A stretch of DNA of 33,257 nucleotides from an uncultured Collinsella sp. (GTDB lineage: Bacteria > Actinomycetota > Coriobacteriia > Coriobacteriales > Coriobacteriaceae). Of this stretch, positions 8,461-17,415 are shown piece after piece; the stretch's first letter is position 1, and each line of letters begins with the position of its first letter. Under the pieces are notes generated by a model that was not told where the DNA came from, searched no databases, and was given only the letters and a program-made list of their open reading frames with translations. Position numbers and translations under genes: made by a program. Where the stretch lies: positions 1-33,257 of the forward strand of contig CATVYG010000024.1 of assembly GCA_958348225.1 (NCBI GenBank). Reading direction: 5' to 3'.

Positions 8461-9135
8461 ATGCGTATTTTGATCGTCGAGGACGAGCGGGCGCTGTGTG
8501 ACGCAATCGCGCGCAGCTTGCGAAACTTGGCGTACAGCGTCGACTGCTGTCACGACGGACAGGAGGCGCTCGACCTACTGAACGTTGAGGCCTTCGACCT
8601 CGTGGTACTCGACCTCAACCTTCCCCGCATCGACGGCATGACCGTGCTCAGGGAACTTAGGAAAACTGACTGCGAGACTAAGGTACTGATTCTGTCCGCA
8701 CGCGGCGAAGTATCCGATAAAGTCGCCGGACTCGATGCCGGCGCCAACGATTACCTCACCAAGCCGTTTCATCTGGACGAGCTTGCGGCAAGGATTCGCA
8801 GCCTTACCCTCAGACGCTTTACACAAAGCGACATAGTTTTAACCTGCGGAAAGCTCCGTTTTGACACCAAGGCGCGCATCGCTTCCGTGGACAGCGAGGC
8901 TTTATCTTTTACGCGCAAGGAAACGGGAATCTTAGAATATCTGATGCTTAATCAGGGGCGTCCGGTTAGTCAAGAGGAGCTTATCGAACACGTTTGGGAT
9001 AGCAGCGTGAACAGCTTTAGCAACGCAACCCGCGTTCACATCTCGTCACTCCGCAAAAAGCTACGCAGCGCTTTGGGATACGACCCGATTCGCAATCGGA
9101 TTGGAGAGGGCTACGTTATGGAGGATAGCGAATGA
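8461..9135 (+). CDS. OmpR/PhoB-family response regulator
   Basis: The 224-residue protein has a receiver domain (1-115) with acidic pair Glu7/Asp8, phosphoacceptor Asp51 in VVLDLNLP and Lys101 in TKPF. A C-terminal winged-helix DNA-binding domain (about 128-220) has the recognition-helix sequence NATRVHISSLRKKL and an end GEGYVME. The ATG at 8461 has AAGGAG 6 bases upstream; the ATG at 8443 overlaps that site and is unlikely. It overlaps the kinase gene by 4 bases (ATGA) and is divergent from the polyferredoxin/TlpA operon, which is its likely target. The signal is unknown. Confidence 0.92.
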   Translation: MRILIVEDERALCDAIARSLRNLAYSVDCCHDGQEALDLLNVEAFDLVVLDLNLPRIDGMTVLRELRKTDCETKVLILSARGEVSDKVAGLDAGANDYLTKPFHLDELAARIRSLTLRRFTQSDIVLTCGKLRFDTKARIASVDSEALSFTRKETGILEYLMLNQGRPVSQEELIEHVWDSSVNSFSNATRVHISSLRKKLRSALGYDPIRNRIGEGYVMEDSE

Positions 9136-10283
9136 AAAGGCTTTCGCTGCAATGGCGCATAACGATTATGACGGCGCTGCTCACGTGCGCAGCGTGCGTG
9201 TTGACGAACTGCCTGGTCGGCTATACGGGTATGCGCTACATGGATGCCATCGGCAGTGACATCTCGGCCTTTACCGCTACCGGCGCGGATTCGCCCCAGG
9301 CGTTTGACCCAACACAAGCAGCCCTCGATGACGAGGTCACGGTCGTCGTAAACGACGCACAAGAGTCTTTTGGCACGACAACCTGGTACATCACGGCTGG
9401 AGTCACACTCCTTGGCGGCGCGCTGGCATACTTTGTGAGCGGCCGTGCACTCAAACCGCTGCGGGCTTTTGCGGCCCAGGTTGAGCGCGTGCAGCCTGAC
9501 AACCTAAGCGAAATTAAGCTCAGCGAAGATGTGCCCACCGAGCTACAACGATGCAGCGCCTCTTTCAACGACATGATTGCCCGTCTTTGCGAAGGGTTCT
9601 CTGCACAGCGTCAGTTTACCGGCAACGCCGCACACGAGCTGCGCACCCCGCTCTCCCTTATGCAAGCACAGATTGAACTATTCATCTCTGAGCACTCCGG
9701 TTTGCAACCCGAAACAGCCGAGCTGCTCGGCCTGCTACAAGAACAAACTGAGCGCATGTCTCGAATGACCAAGGTATTGCTCGAGATGAGCGAGCTCCGC
9801 AGCGTTCCTTGCGAGGACGATGTTGAACTCGGTCCCTTGTCCGAAGAGGTCCTCACCGACCTTGCGCCACTTGCCGAGAATAAGGGCATAGCCCTCAATT
9901 GTGCTGGAGACGCTTTAGTAATCGGGAGCGACACGCTCCTCTATCGGCTGGTGTTTAATCTGGTCGAAAACGCCATCCGTTACAGCCGCTCCGGCTCGAC
10001 TGTCAACGTCTCCATCTGCGACAGCGACAGCCACGTGTTCCTGCGAGTCGAGGACCAGGGACCGGGAATACCCAAGCAGTACCGAGAAAGCATCTTCCAG
10101 CCGTTCTTTCGTCTAGACAAATCCCGCAGCAGGGCATATGGCGGCGCAGGACTCGGGCTAGCGCTTGTTTGGGAGATTGCAGCGCTTCACGGTGGCACGG
10201 TAGGGGTCGAAGCAAGTTCCGAGAACGGGACCACCATGCTCGTAAGCCTTCCAAAACGATCCGCAGCGTTAACCGAACAGTAA
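9132..10283 (+). CDS. Sensor histidine kinase (HisKA class)
   Basis: The 383-residue kinase has two membrane helices (about 11-33 and 84-103) flanking a small 50-residue extracytoplasmic loop. A HAMP-like linker, a dimerisation domain with phosphorylated His168 in NAAHELRTPL, and a HATPase domain follow; the latter has N-box NLVENAIRYS (Asn280), G1 DQGPGIP and G2 GGAGLGLAL. It partners the response regulator with which it overlaps. The short loop lacks a recognisable sensor fold and has no cysteines, so direct thiol sensing outside the membrane is unlikely. Beside the redox operon, it may sense envelope redox state through that system. This is inference. Confidence 0.92.
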   Translation: MKRLSLQWRITIMTALLTCAACVLTNCLVGYTGMRYMDAIGSDISAFTATGADSPQAFDPTQAALDDEVTVVVNDAQESFGTTTWYITAGVTLLGGALAYFVSGRALKPLRAFAAQVERVQPDNLSEIKLSEDVPTELQRCSASFNDMIARLCEGFSAQRQFTGNAAHELRTPLSLMQAQIELFISEHSGLQPETAELLGLLQEQTERMSRMTKVLLEMSELRSVPCEDDVELGPLSEEVLTDLAPLAENKGIALNCAGDALVIGSDTLLYRLVFNLVENAIRYSRSGSTVNVSICDSDSHVFLRVEDQGPGIPKQYRESIFQPFFRLDKSRSRAYGGAGLGLALVWEIAALHGGTVGVEASSENGTTMLVSLPKRSAALTEQ

Positions 10284-10350
10284 AACGAAAGGGGTCCCGA
10301 GCAACAGGAGTACAATTGCTGCATTGTTGCCACCTGATGGGAGATGGAAG

Positions 10351-11355
10351 ATGGACTGCGATGGCTACCCGCGCATTCCCATGCCGTTGATGTGCACTGC
10401 CTTTGTGCCGGGCCAGATTGACGCTGCGGTTGCAGGCATTTCCGACCCCGATTCACGCACCATCGCCACGGCAGAAGCACTGTACTTTCGCGGACAGGCC
10501 ACGCTCGCCGCCGAGACAGCACGCCCCTATCTTGACGCCACCGATCCCGCACTGCGCTATTCCGCATGCCTTATCTGCGGATACGCCAGTCTGTCGCTCA
10601 ACCGTATCGCCGATGCTCGCCGTTGCCTTGCGGGCATCCTCGAAACGCCAACTGGCGAGGAATCGCCCGCCGTCCACGCCACGCATATCCTGTTCGCCTC
10701 GGCCGCGAGCGTCCTGCTGCACTTGCCTTCCCCGTATTCCGCCGAAGAGTTTTATCCGCTTGCGGCGCATCTGCCCGAAGGTCTGCGCCTGTTCGCCAGC
10801 TACGTGATGGCGCATGCCCTGTATCTGCGCGGCGAATATGGCCGCAGCCTGGGCATGGCGGAAAATGCCCTGATCATGAAACAGGGAAGCTATCCCATCT
10901 CGGAAGTGTTCCTGCACCTGGCAGCTTCCATGGCATGCATGAGCCTCAAGGACATCGACGCCGCAAAAGCGCACTTCGGAGTTGCTTGGAACATTGCGCG
11001 CCCCGACGGCCTTATCGAGCTCATTGGCGAGCACCACGGCCTTTTACAGGGGCTCATCGAGACGTGCCTAAAAACGCAATATCCTGACGACTTCGCGCGC
11101 ATCATCGAGATCACGTATCGATTCAGCTACGGTTGGCGGCGCATCCACAACCCCGATTCGGGCGAGGACGTGGCCGACGATCTAACGACCACGGAATTCA
11201 CCATGGCCATGCTCGCCTGTCGTGGGTGGACCAACGCCGAAATCGCACGCCATATGGGAGTATCGCCGGGCACCGTCAAAAACCGCCTATCAGGAGTGTA
11301 TGCCAAGCTTGGTATCGGAACTCGCGCCGAGCTGGTTGCCCATATGTTGCGCTAG
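10351..11355 (+). CDS. LuxR-type transcriptional regulator with helical-repeat N-terminus
   Basis: The 334-residue protein ends in a LuxR/GerE helix-turn-helix (about 270-334) containing LACRGWTNAEIARHMGVS and GTVKNRLSGVYAKLG. The rest is all-helical with TPR-like pairs such as ALYLRGEYGRSLGMAENAL and LNRIADARRCLAGIL, in the manner of MalT-like regulators. No receiver or ATPase domain is seen. I chose ATG 10351 because GGGAG lies 7 bases upstream; an upstream TTG at 10324 extends the frame but has no ribosome site. It is directly upstream of the giant surface-protein gene and is probably its regulator. The ligand is unknown. Confidence 0.85.
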   Translation: MDCDGYPRIPMPLMCTAFVPGQIDAAVAGISDPDSRTIATAEALYFRGQATLAAETARPYLDATDPALRYSACLICGYASLSLNRIADARRCLAGILETPTGEESPAVHATHILFASAASVLLHLPSPYSAEEFYPLAAHLPEGLRLFASYVMAHALYLRGEYGRSLGMAENALIMKQGSYPISEVFLHLAASMACMSLKDIDAAKAHFGVAWNIARPDGLIELIGEHHGLLQGLIETCLKTQYPDDFARIIEITYRFSYGWRRIHNPDSGEDVADDLTTTEFTMAMLACRGWTNAEIARHMGVSPGTVKNRLSGVYAKLGIGTRAELVAHMLR

Positions 11356-11376
11356 TGGCCAGACTGCCTAGCGTAT

Positions 11377-11406
11377 CGAAAGCGCTCCGGGGGCCTAGCG
11401 CTTTCG
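11377..11406 (+). terminator. 10-bp hairpin after the LuxR-type gene
   Basis: CGAAAGCGCT (11377-11386) pairs perfectly with AGCGCTTTCG (11397-11406) around a 10-base loop. No T-run follows, so termination would be weak or the hairpin serves another role. Confidence 0.45.
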
Positions 11407-11413
11407 CGCGCTC

Positions 11414-11482
11414 AAATTGGACATTTTGGCCTTCGAACGGCACTACCGCCACGTAGCGCCTTCTCGCAAAATTGGATTATTT
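11414..11482 (+). promoter_or_regulatory. Two AAATTGGA-N2-ATTT direct repeats ahead of the surface-protein gene
   Basis: AAATTGGACATTT at 11414-11426 and AAATTGGATTATTT at 11469-11482 are 55 bases apart, close to five helical turns. They are in the only noncoding stretch between the LuxR-type gene and the surface-protein start, so they are candidate regulator sites. Chance similarity is not excluded. Confidence 0.25.
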
Positions 11483-11512
11483 CCACCGATACCTGCGGGA
11501 TGGGAGCCAAAG

Positions 11513-14500
11513 ATGCTTGATCGCCGTTCGTTGCTTGTTGCCGGAGCGTCCTCGCTGGCGAGCATTATGTTGCCGCGCGTGCCGGGAAGCGCAAACGCCT
11601 TCATATTGCCGTTCGCCCCCGCCGAGGCATACGCCGACGAAGATGATCCCTTCAAGGTCTTGGTGCTCTCGCGCACCATGTTTGGTGTGGTCGTGGTCGA
11701 CGTCGCCAACAAGAATACGCCCATTACGGGTGCCCAGGTCACGCTCATATCGCGCTATGCCGCAGGCAAGCAGCTCACCGCCACGACCGATGACGAAGGC
11801 ACGGCCATCTTTGAGGTCGCCCCTCTTTCAGAAGGCTACGTGGACGAGGCAACGCTTCTCGACGCGTACGACTTTAACGGCGGCATCTCCATTAGCATGG
11901 CAGGCTACCGCGATGTCGAGATTCCCCTTGCGCGTATCCAGGGCGGCACCGCTATTACCGCACCCACACGTCCGCTCTCCGATGGCGAGCCGTACTTTCG
12001 ACAGCTCACGTTCGACGAATGGGACATCCAGTACGCCGACGCCACGTTTATGGCAATGCCAGCGGACGAAGCAGCAAACGACCAGCCCGACACGCACGCT
12101 TTTACCGTGCAGGCTCATCTGCCGCAGGGCGGGCAGGCAACGTTGCATATCAATAAAGTGATGCCCGCTGCGGGCAGCTCACCCGAAACCGTCACGCAGA
12201 TCGGCCAGATCAAGGCCAGCGCATCGGGCGCGGATAATCTGGCGACGTTCACGCTTGAAGACACGTTCCTCGATGCAGCTTCGGGCCTTCTGGAGGAAGG
12301 GTGCAAGCTGCGCTTTATGCTCGACTACCAGGGCAAAACCTACACGCTCTCATCCCCTATGGCCGTTGTCACCGCGCCGGCCGCAAAGGCGGAATCGGGC
12401 TCGACCACCATCATTCCCACCACCATGGACCAAGAGATCACTCCGTTTGATTTCCCCGCGGCGTTTCCCGGTATCGGCGGCAATAAGTTCACGTGCTGGA
12501 TGCCCACATTTCCCATTCTGTTCGATTTCTCGTTTGCTGGATACGTGCTGTTTGGCGGAGGGTACAAACCAGCTAGCTATATGAACGATTCGGGCAACCC
12601 TGATCCGGAATACTGGAAGAAATCGCCGCGCGAGTCGGGCGCCAAGCAGGCAAACCGCTACCTCGACGAGATGGAGGGGAAGTGGAATCAGTACAAGAGT
12701 ATGAGTGCCGGTTCGGGAACCGATCCAAGAAACACTAGGCTCCTTCGCCACCATTGCACGCTGCTGTTCACGATGGATATCGCCACACAGCTGTACGGCT
12801 CGCTCGCCTACGATTGGGTGGGCAAAACCTGGGGCAACAACAACGACCCCGCATACGGCAATATTAAGGCGCTCTTTCAAGTAAGAACCGACCTCAATTG
12901 GACCGAGCAGTTTACCCTAGGACCGGTGCCGTTTTTCCTAAACGTCAACCCCTGGGTGCTGGCGAAGCTGGCGCTCGCCGTGGGTGCCCACACACACGGC
13001 AGCGGCGCGGCGTTTTTTAAAAACATTTCGCTCGACTTTTCAAACACCTCGGGCTCATTCACCATCCAGATCGGGCTTGCCGTCACCTTTGGCGCCGGCG
13101 TTGCAGGCGTCGCTTCGTCTGCCGTGCGCGGCGCCGCATCCCTCACGCTGTTCATTGGGTACGAGAAGGCAGATGGACACCAGCTTCCGCGACTGCGCGT
13201 AGGTGCAGACGTCGATGTCGATGTGATACTCCAGTTCGTAATGTTCAAGTGGACCACCAAGGCTTGGTCGGGGTCGTGGCCCACACTCCTCGATTCGTGG
13301 GATATGTCGGTGAACAATGGCAACCAGTATGTGCTCCAGCGCTCTGAGCTCGCATTGGGTGGAGATACGCCTTACACGTTGGATGCCCGCTTCGGCACGC
13401 CCAGCAACATCGAGGCGGGCGGCGTGCCGCAATTTATCGCATCGGCCACCATCGTCACCAACGCCGAGCTGCTCGCACGCGCCGAGGTTAAGGCCGCTGT
13501 CGTAAACGCCGCGCCTGTCGCACGCGATTGGGAGCAAGCGGTCACGCGCATTGAACTCGAGGCAGATGCAGAAAGCGACGACACGGGGCAGATCGAGCAT
13601 TTCGTCCACGCACTGATAGAGAACGACGAAAACGCCGCGCCGATATATGCGTACACCCATATCAGGCAGGCGAAGGACGCCGTTGCGGACCCCAACGCCA
13701 ATTCAGCCGGTGTATCGGAGGACGAGCGTGGCGGCATCAAGCCCTCGAGCGACAACGTGCTGTTTTCCGGCGTGCTCAGCGAAGCCCACATGAAGCTAAC
13801 GATGATTGCCGGCGTGGAGTGCCTATTCCGTATCGCCTCGGTGCGCTACGGCGACAATGGCCGCTCGCGCCTGGTGGTGCACACAAAGGCAAACGGCACG
13901 TGGTCCGCTCCCACGCCCGTGGACTTTCCCCTTGGGTTTGGCGAGAACGACGTGGAGCGCGACGACATATACGATTACGACTTCGACGTAGTGGAATATA
14001 CGGACGGAAGAGGAAACCAAGACGCCTACGTGCTGCTGGTCTCCGGCGAGCGCCGCGACGGCGACAACACCCCTTTCGAAGCGGCGAGCACATCCGGCAT
14101 ACTGTCCGTTGTGCGCCTGCGCATAAGCAACGGCGGAGTTCGCGTGGTGTCGCATACGTCATGGCGCAGCATCTCGCGCGGCCGCCTGCAAGAGGATGAC
14201 TACCATTGCCTGCAGTGCCCGCGTATCACGGTGGGCAAGACGCTGGTCGACGGCCGCCTGTCGGGCGCCTATCTCCATCGCCGCGGAGCCACCGCAGAAA
14301 AGGCGCTGGGCAATGAGGCAGAGGTTGCGCTGGAGTGCTTCACTCTGTGGTCGGATGATTTGGGCGACAGCCTCACGTTCCGTCAGGTCCTCCGCTTTCC
14401 ACAAGCACCGTCGAGTATCGAACTGGGCGTACCCGAGAATATCAACGGCAAAATGGTGGTGCCCGTTGCATACGAGACTGCAGGCGGTTGTGGCTGCGCA

Positions 14501-15880
14501 TCGTACGCCGTGATTGGCCAGTCCATTGCGGGCTGGGGCGTTATGTCACCAGACGCTACGGTACCCCGTGCGGTACCGTGGCCACAACATTCGGGCTTTT
14601 TGGCAACCGTCAACGAGCAACTGCAGCATATTACTTGGACGCGAGGCGCATCGGCATTTGCAACGCAGCCCGTGGGTGCCGCAGGCTGTGGCCCGGCATC
14701 GTTTAGCGTAAGCAACAACGGCAGGTGCGTGCTCTATGTAGAGAACACCGATGGCAAGGTGGGACAAACCTACGACGAAGAAGGCAACCCGGTAGCAGTG
14801 ATGGGCAAGCACTTCCGCATCTTCGCCAGCACCTTGGCAGGCGATCTGTTCACGGAGCCGTTCGTGATGTGCGAGCTGGACCATCCCGTCGATCAGATAA
14901 CGACTTTTTTGACGTCGGGAGGCATGCTCTCCGCGCTCGCCACGCACATTGTGAGCGCGGAGAAGAGCGAGGCAGAGCTGCACGGCATCGAAGTGCCCTT
15001 GGTGGCGTGTGCCACTCCGACGGGCGCGGTCGCTACCTCGGGCGCGGTGGTGCCCGGAGCAGCAGGCGAATCCTTCATGGTCACGGTGCGAAACGACGGC
15101 AACACCTTGCTGACCGCCGGCACGATCGATCTGTACCGAGAGGGCTCCAGCCAGCCGTTCTCCAGCGCATCCATCGGATTCGGAGTGAACGCACGCATGG
15201 CTTCGATCTACGATCCAGAGCTTGCCGAGGACGCTTCGGCCAACGACATGGCACACGTGAAGTACGCGCTCGAGACGCTGGGCACACGTTTTGCAACGCA
15301 CCCGCTGGTAGCCGACAACGGCAACGCCGTGCTGGCACCGGGTTGCACGGCACAGTTCCGCATGAGCTTCGCCATCCCCGAGAGTTGGAGCGACGAAGTG
15401 GGCAAACGCGTAACGCTATATGCGAAGGCGCGCAATCTGGTGGCGCTCGATCCCGTAACGCTCGAGGAAATTCGACCGGGCGCAAACTCGGCGCTGGGTG
15501 CCGTACTGCACGAGCTTCATGTGCCCGACGCGGCATGCGAACGCTCAGAAGTTCAGGTCGGCGTATGCGACAGCGCGGATACGACAGAACTTCACGACGC
15601 CCCGATGACGGTCGACGGCGATGGCGGCACGAGTGGAGGTAGCTCCGGCGGAAGCAGCTCCGGAGGCGGCAGTGGATCTGGCAGCGGCAAGAATCACGGC
15701 AACAACAAGCGCTCCGGAAAAGCGGGCGCGCTTGCGGGCACGGGCGATGTCAACGCTCCCCTCATGGCAGCCGCTGCAGCACTCGCCGCAGCCGGTGCCG
15801 GCCTTGTCGCCTACAGCGCCCGCCGCACGGCGCTCGAAACCGACACCGCCAATGAGGTCAATTCTGATAGACCTCGCTAG
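11513..15880 (+). CDS. Giant Tat-exported cell-wall surface protein with LAGTG sorting signal
   Basis: The 1455-residue product starts at ATG 11513 with GGGAG 6 bases upstream; the frame continues upstream but without a ribosome site. The N-terminus MLDRRSLLVAGASSLASIM has a twin-arginine pair and a hydrophobic stretch, which suggests export in folded form by Tat. Residues of about 50-130 resemble a carboxypeptidase-regulatory/CnaB-like fold (NTPITGAQVTLISRYAAG). A long middle region is not recognised. Residues of about 1180-1300 resemble a CARDB-type Ig domain (FMVTVRNDGNTLLTAGTIDL). A Gly/Ser stalk, LAGTG (about 1407), an Ala-rich helix and an Arg-containing tail follow. LAxTG is the signal known for class E sortases of Actinobacteria. 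It is probably an adhesin or folded wall-bound binding protein. No enzyme motif was identified. Confidence 0.8.
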   Translation: MLDRRSLLVAGASSLASIMLPRVPGSANAFILPFAPAEAYADEDDPFKVLVLSRTMFGVVVVDVANKNTPITGAQVTLISRYAAGKQLTATTDDEGTAIFEVAPLSEGYVDEATLLDAYDFNGGISISMAGYRDVEIPLARIQGGTAITAPTRPLSDGEPYFRQLTFDEWDIQYADATFMAMPADEAANDQPDTHAFTVQAHLPQGGQATLHINKVMPAAGSSPETVTQIGQIKASASGADNLATFTLEDTFLDAASGLLEEGCKLRFMLDYQGKTYTLSSPMAVVTAPAAKAESGSTTIIPTTMDQEITPFDFPAAFPGIGGNKFTCWMPTFPILFDFSFAGYVLFGGGYKPASYMNDSGNPDPEYWKKSPRESGAKQANRYLDEMEGKWNQYKSMSAGSGTDPRNTRLLRHHCTLLFTMDIATQLYGSLAYDWVGKTWGNNNDPAYGNIKALFQVRTDLNWTEQFTLGPVPFFLNVNPWVLAKLALAVGAHTHGSGAAFFKNISLDFSNTSGSFTIQIGLAVTFGAGVAGVASSAVRGAASLTLFIGYEKADGHQLPRLRVGADVDVDVILQFVMFKWTTKAWSGSWPTLLDSWDMSVNNGNQYVLQRSELALGGDTPYTLDARFGTPSNIEAGGVPQFIASATIVTNAELLARAEVKAAVVNAAPVARDWEQAVTRIELEADAESDDTGQIEHFVHALIENDENAAPIYAYTHIRQAKDAVADPNANSAGVSEDERGGIKPSSDNVLFSGVLSEAHMKLTMIAGVECLFRIASVRYGDNGRSRLVVHTKANGTWSAPTPVDFPLGFGENDVERDDIYDYDFDVVEYTDGRGNQDAYVLLVSGERRDGDNTPFEAASTSGILSVVRLRISNGGVRVVSHTSWRSISRGRLQEDDYHCLQCPRITVGKTLVDGRLSGAYLHRRGATAEKALGNEAEVALECFTLWSDDLGDSLTFRQVLRFPQAPSSIELGVPENINGKMVVPVAYETAGGCGCASYAVIGQSIAGWGVMSPDATVPRAVPWPQHSGFLATVNEQLQHITWTRGASAFATQPVGAAGCGPASFSVSNNGRCVLYVENTDGKVGQTYDEEGNPVAVMGKHFRIFASTLAGDLFTEPFVMCELDHPVDQITTFLTSGGMLSALATHIVSAEKSEAELHGIEVPLVACATPTGAVATSGAVVPGAAGESFMVTVRNDGNTLLTAGTIDLYREGSSQPFSSASIGFGVNARMASIYDPELAEDASANDMAHVKYALETLGTRFATHPLVADNGNAVLAPGCTAQFRMSFAIPESWSDEVGKRVTLYAKARNLVALDPVTLEEIRPGANSALGAVLHELHVPDAACERSEVQVGVCDSADTTELHDAPMTVDGDGGTSGGSSGGSSSGGGSGSGSGKNHGNNKRSGKAGALAGTGDVNAPLMAAAAALAAAGAGLVAYSARRTALETDTANEVNSDRPR

Positions 15881-15932
15881 CTCCTAGCTACTTTTGTGAG
15901 AGACGCCGACTCGGCTCATCGAACACCAAAAG

Positions 15933-15962
15933 GGGCTGGCCCCGATAACTCGGAGCCAGCCC
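15933..15962 (-). terminator. Terminator between convergent surface-protein and lipoprotein genes
   Basis: GGGCTGGC (15933-15940) pairs with GCCAGCCC (15955-15962). On the minus strand the stem runs into CCCCTTTTGG, so it mainly serves the lipoprotein gene. Confidence 0.6.
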
Positions 15963-15992
15963 TGAGTCGCCTGACATGGGAATCGCAACCCG

Positions 15993-17012
15993 CTACTTGA
16001 GCTTCAATGCCTCCATCATGGGCGCGGCGGCGTCCCAATCGATCTTCCAGCCAATCGACACGCGGACGGTCTCGCCCGTCGCGGGAGCCGTCGCAAACAG
16101 CGTATGGCCGTTGTCGGGACCGGTAAAGCGCAGCCACGTTATGCCGTTGTACTCGACCTGGTCGGTTGTTGTCTCCTTGCCTTCGTAGACCTGCTCTAGG
16201 CTTGCAACCTCTTCCTCCGGCGAGCGCGGGAAGATGCTGATGTTCAGGCGTCCTCCAGTCTCGTCGTGGAAGAAGTTTGCCTTTTCGCGCTCTTCGTCGG
16301 ACGAATCCAGCGTGTACCCATCGGCGGCCTCGATGCTGTACGATGCGCAGTCGATGCCCGTTAAATCTGCCTTCTCGCCAGAATCGGCCACGCCGCCGGC
16401 CGCCTTGAACTCCTTGGTCTCGCATCCCGTGGTGTCAAAGTGCATGGCCTCATGATTCTTGGCGGGGGCATAAGCGTCTACGAACTCGACAGTGATGGGC
16501 CCGTAGTACGCCGTCTTGGGCGCCCAGAAATACACGTACTCAACGGTCTCGCCCGGGCCGATATCTGGCCTCTCGGAAAGGTCGATGCCCTCGTGCAGCT
16601 CATCGGGAGCCTCGCTTGCAACGTAGTCGAGCACGGCCGCCTTGCCGGAAGTAAACAACGGGTCGCCTGCCTCAAGATCGCCCTGGGCAGCATGCACGTT
16701 AAAGGAACTGAACGTCCTGTTCTTTGTGTTGTTGTTGGTGATCTTGATGTGCAGGTAAAAGCCGTCCTGCAGCTTGGCAGCGCCGCGATAGAACGTACCG
16801 TGAGCCACCGACTCATAGGTAATGCCTGCCACCTCGACCGTCTGCGAATCATAGGCCCTGGGCTTTTCCTGCACAGGCGCGCTGCCGCCCGAACCGCCAG
16901 GCGAGCCGCTCGGAGCACTACCGCCACAGCCGGCCACTGTACACGCCAGCACGGCCGAAAGCGTCACGGTGGGAATTCCTAACAGCAGTTTCTTTGTCAT
17001 GGGCCTCATCAT
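15993..17012 (-). CDS. Lipoprotein of unknown function with DUF4352-like domain
   Basis: The 339-residue product begins at ATG 17012, 8 bases after AAAGGAG, and has a lipoprotein signal with lipobox VAGC (Cys29). A Gly/Ser/Pro linker follows. Residues of about 60-180 (YLHIKITNNNTKNRTFSSF, then GETVEYVYFWAP) look like an immunoglobulin-type domain of the DUF4352/telokin-like class found in Gram-positive lipoproteins. The C-terminal part (about 210-339), starting YSIEAADGYTL and ending in an amphipathic segment, looks like a second small alpha/beta domain. No catalytic site is visible. The frame is open for 45 further codons upstream, but the ribosome site supports 17012. It is convergent with the surface-protein gene. 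Confidence 0.75.
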   Translation of the reverse strand: MMRPMTKKLLLGIPTVTLSAVLACTVAGCGGSAPSGSPGGSGGSAPVQEKPRAYDSQTVEVAGITYESVAHGTFYRGAAKLQDGFYLHIKITNNNTKNRTFSSFNVHAAQGDLEAGDPLFTSGKAAVLDYVASEAPDELHEGIDLSERPDIGPGETVEYVYFWAPKTAYYGPITVEFVDAYAPAKNHEAMHFDTTGCETKEFKAAGGVADSGEKADLTGIDCASYSIEAADGYTLDSSDEEREKANFFHDETGGRLNISIFPRSPEEEVASLEQVYEGKETTTDQVEYNGITWLRFTGPDNGHTLFATAPATGETVRVSIGWKIDWDAAAPMMEALKLK

Positions 17013-17311
17013 TCTCACCGCTCCTTTCGGCTTGCAGCTCATCCATTGCCCGAGTCCCAAGTCGACCCCGTGGCATCGGCTTCCACTATGAGCGTATGAC
17101 GAAACACGGCGCCGGCGAAGTGACCCGTGGCCCAAATAACGACCCACCAGCGTTCCTTATGGGCCAAAAGAACTCGCACATGCACGCCCCCGGCCCATAA
17201 AACGAGACGTCTGTCCCAATGTTCGATTCGATCCAACAATCCGCACGACACGTTTTCGACAACGTATCCAACCGCAAACGCAGCAAGACGCATTCGGCCG
17301 CCTTCAAATTT
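17013..17311. other. Intergenic stretch with no supported gene
   Basis: An 84-codon minus-strand frame (ending at 17039) has a mildly hydrophobic sequence but no ribosome site and no recognisable motif, so I do not call it. The stretch must carry the promoter of the lipoprotein gene. Nothing else stands out until the repeat modules begin at 17312. Confidence 0.4.
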
Positions 17312-17413
17312 ACTCGGGCAGAACCGACTCGGTTTTGTCCGAGTAAACTCGAGCATAAACTGATCCATGCGATACAATTAACTCGGACAAAACCGAGTCG
17401 GAAGGAACCGAGT
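17312..17413. repeat. Two inverted 33-base ACTCGG/CCGAGT modules in the ATPase promoter
   Basis: Module 1 (17312-17344) and module 2 (17381-17413) both have the form ACTCGG-N6-CCGA(C/G)TCGG-N6-CCGAGT. Module 1 equals the reverse complement of module 2 except for one N6 spacer. Each is built from 15-base units. The inner 18-base palindromes ACTCGG-TTTTGT-CCGAGT (17327-17344) and ACTCGG-ACAAAA-CCGAGT (17381-17398) have spacers that are also reverse complements of each other. A TACAAT -10-like hexamer (17373-17378) lies between the modules, and module 2 runs through the ribosome site to within 2 bases of the GTG start. A protein bound here would block expression, which fits autoregulation. Confidence 0.8.
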
Positions 17414-17415
17414 AA

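Noticed and set aside
14546..15301. 251-codon minus-strand frame inside the surface-protein gene
   Set aside because: Antisense shadow with Arg/His-rich composition; the sense frame has signal, domains and anchor.
17039..17291. 84-codon minus-strand frame between lipoprotein and repeat modules
   Set aside because: Weakly protein-like but lacks a ribosome site and any recognisable motif; upstream extensions would run through the repeat modules.
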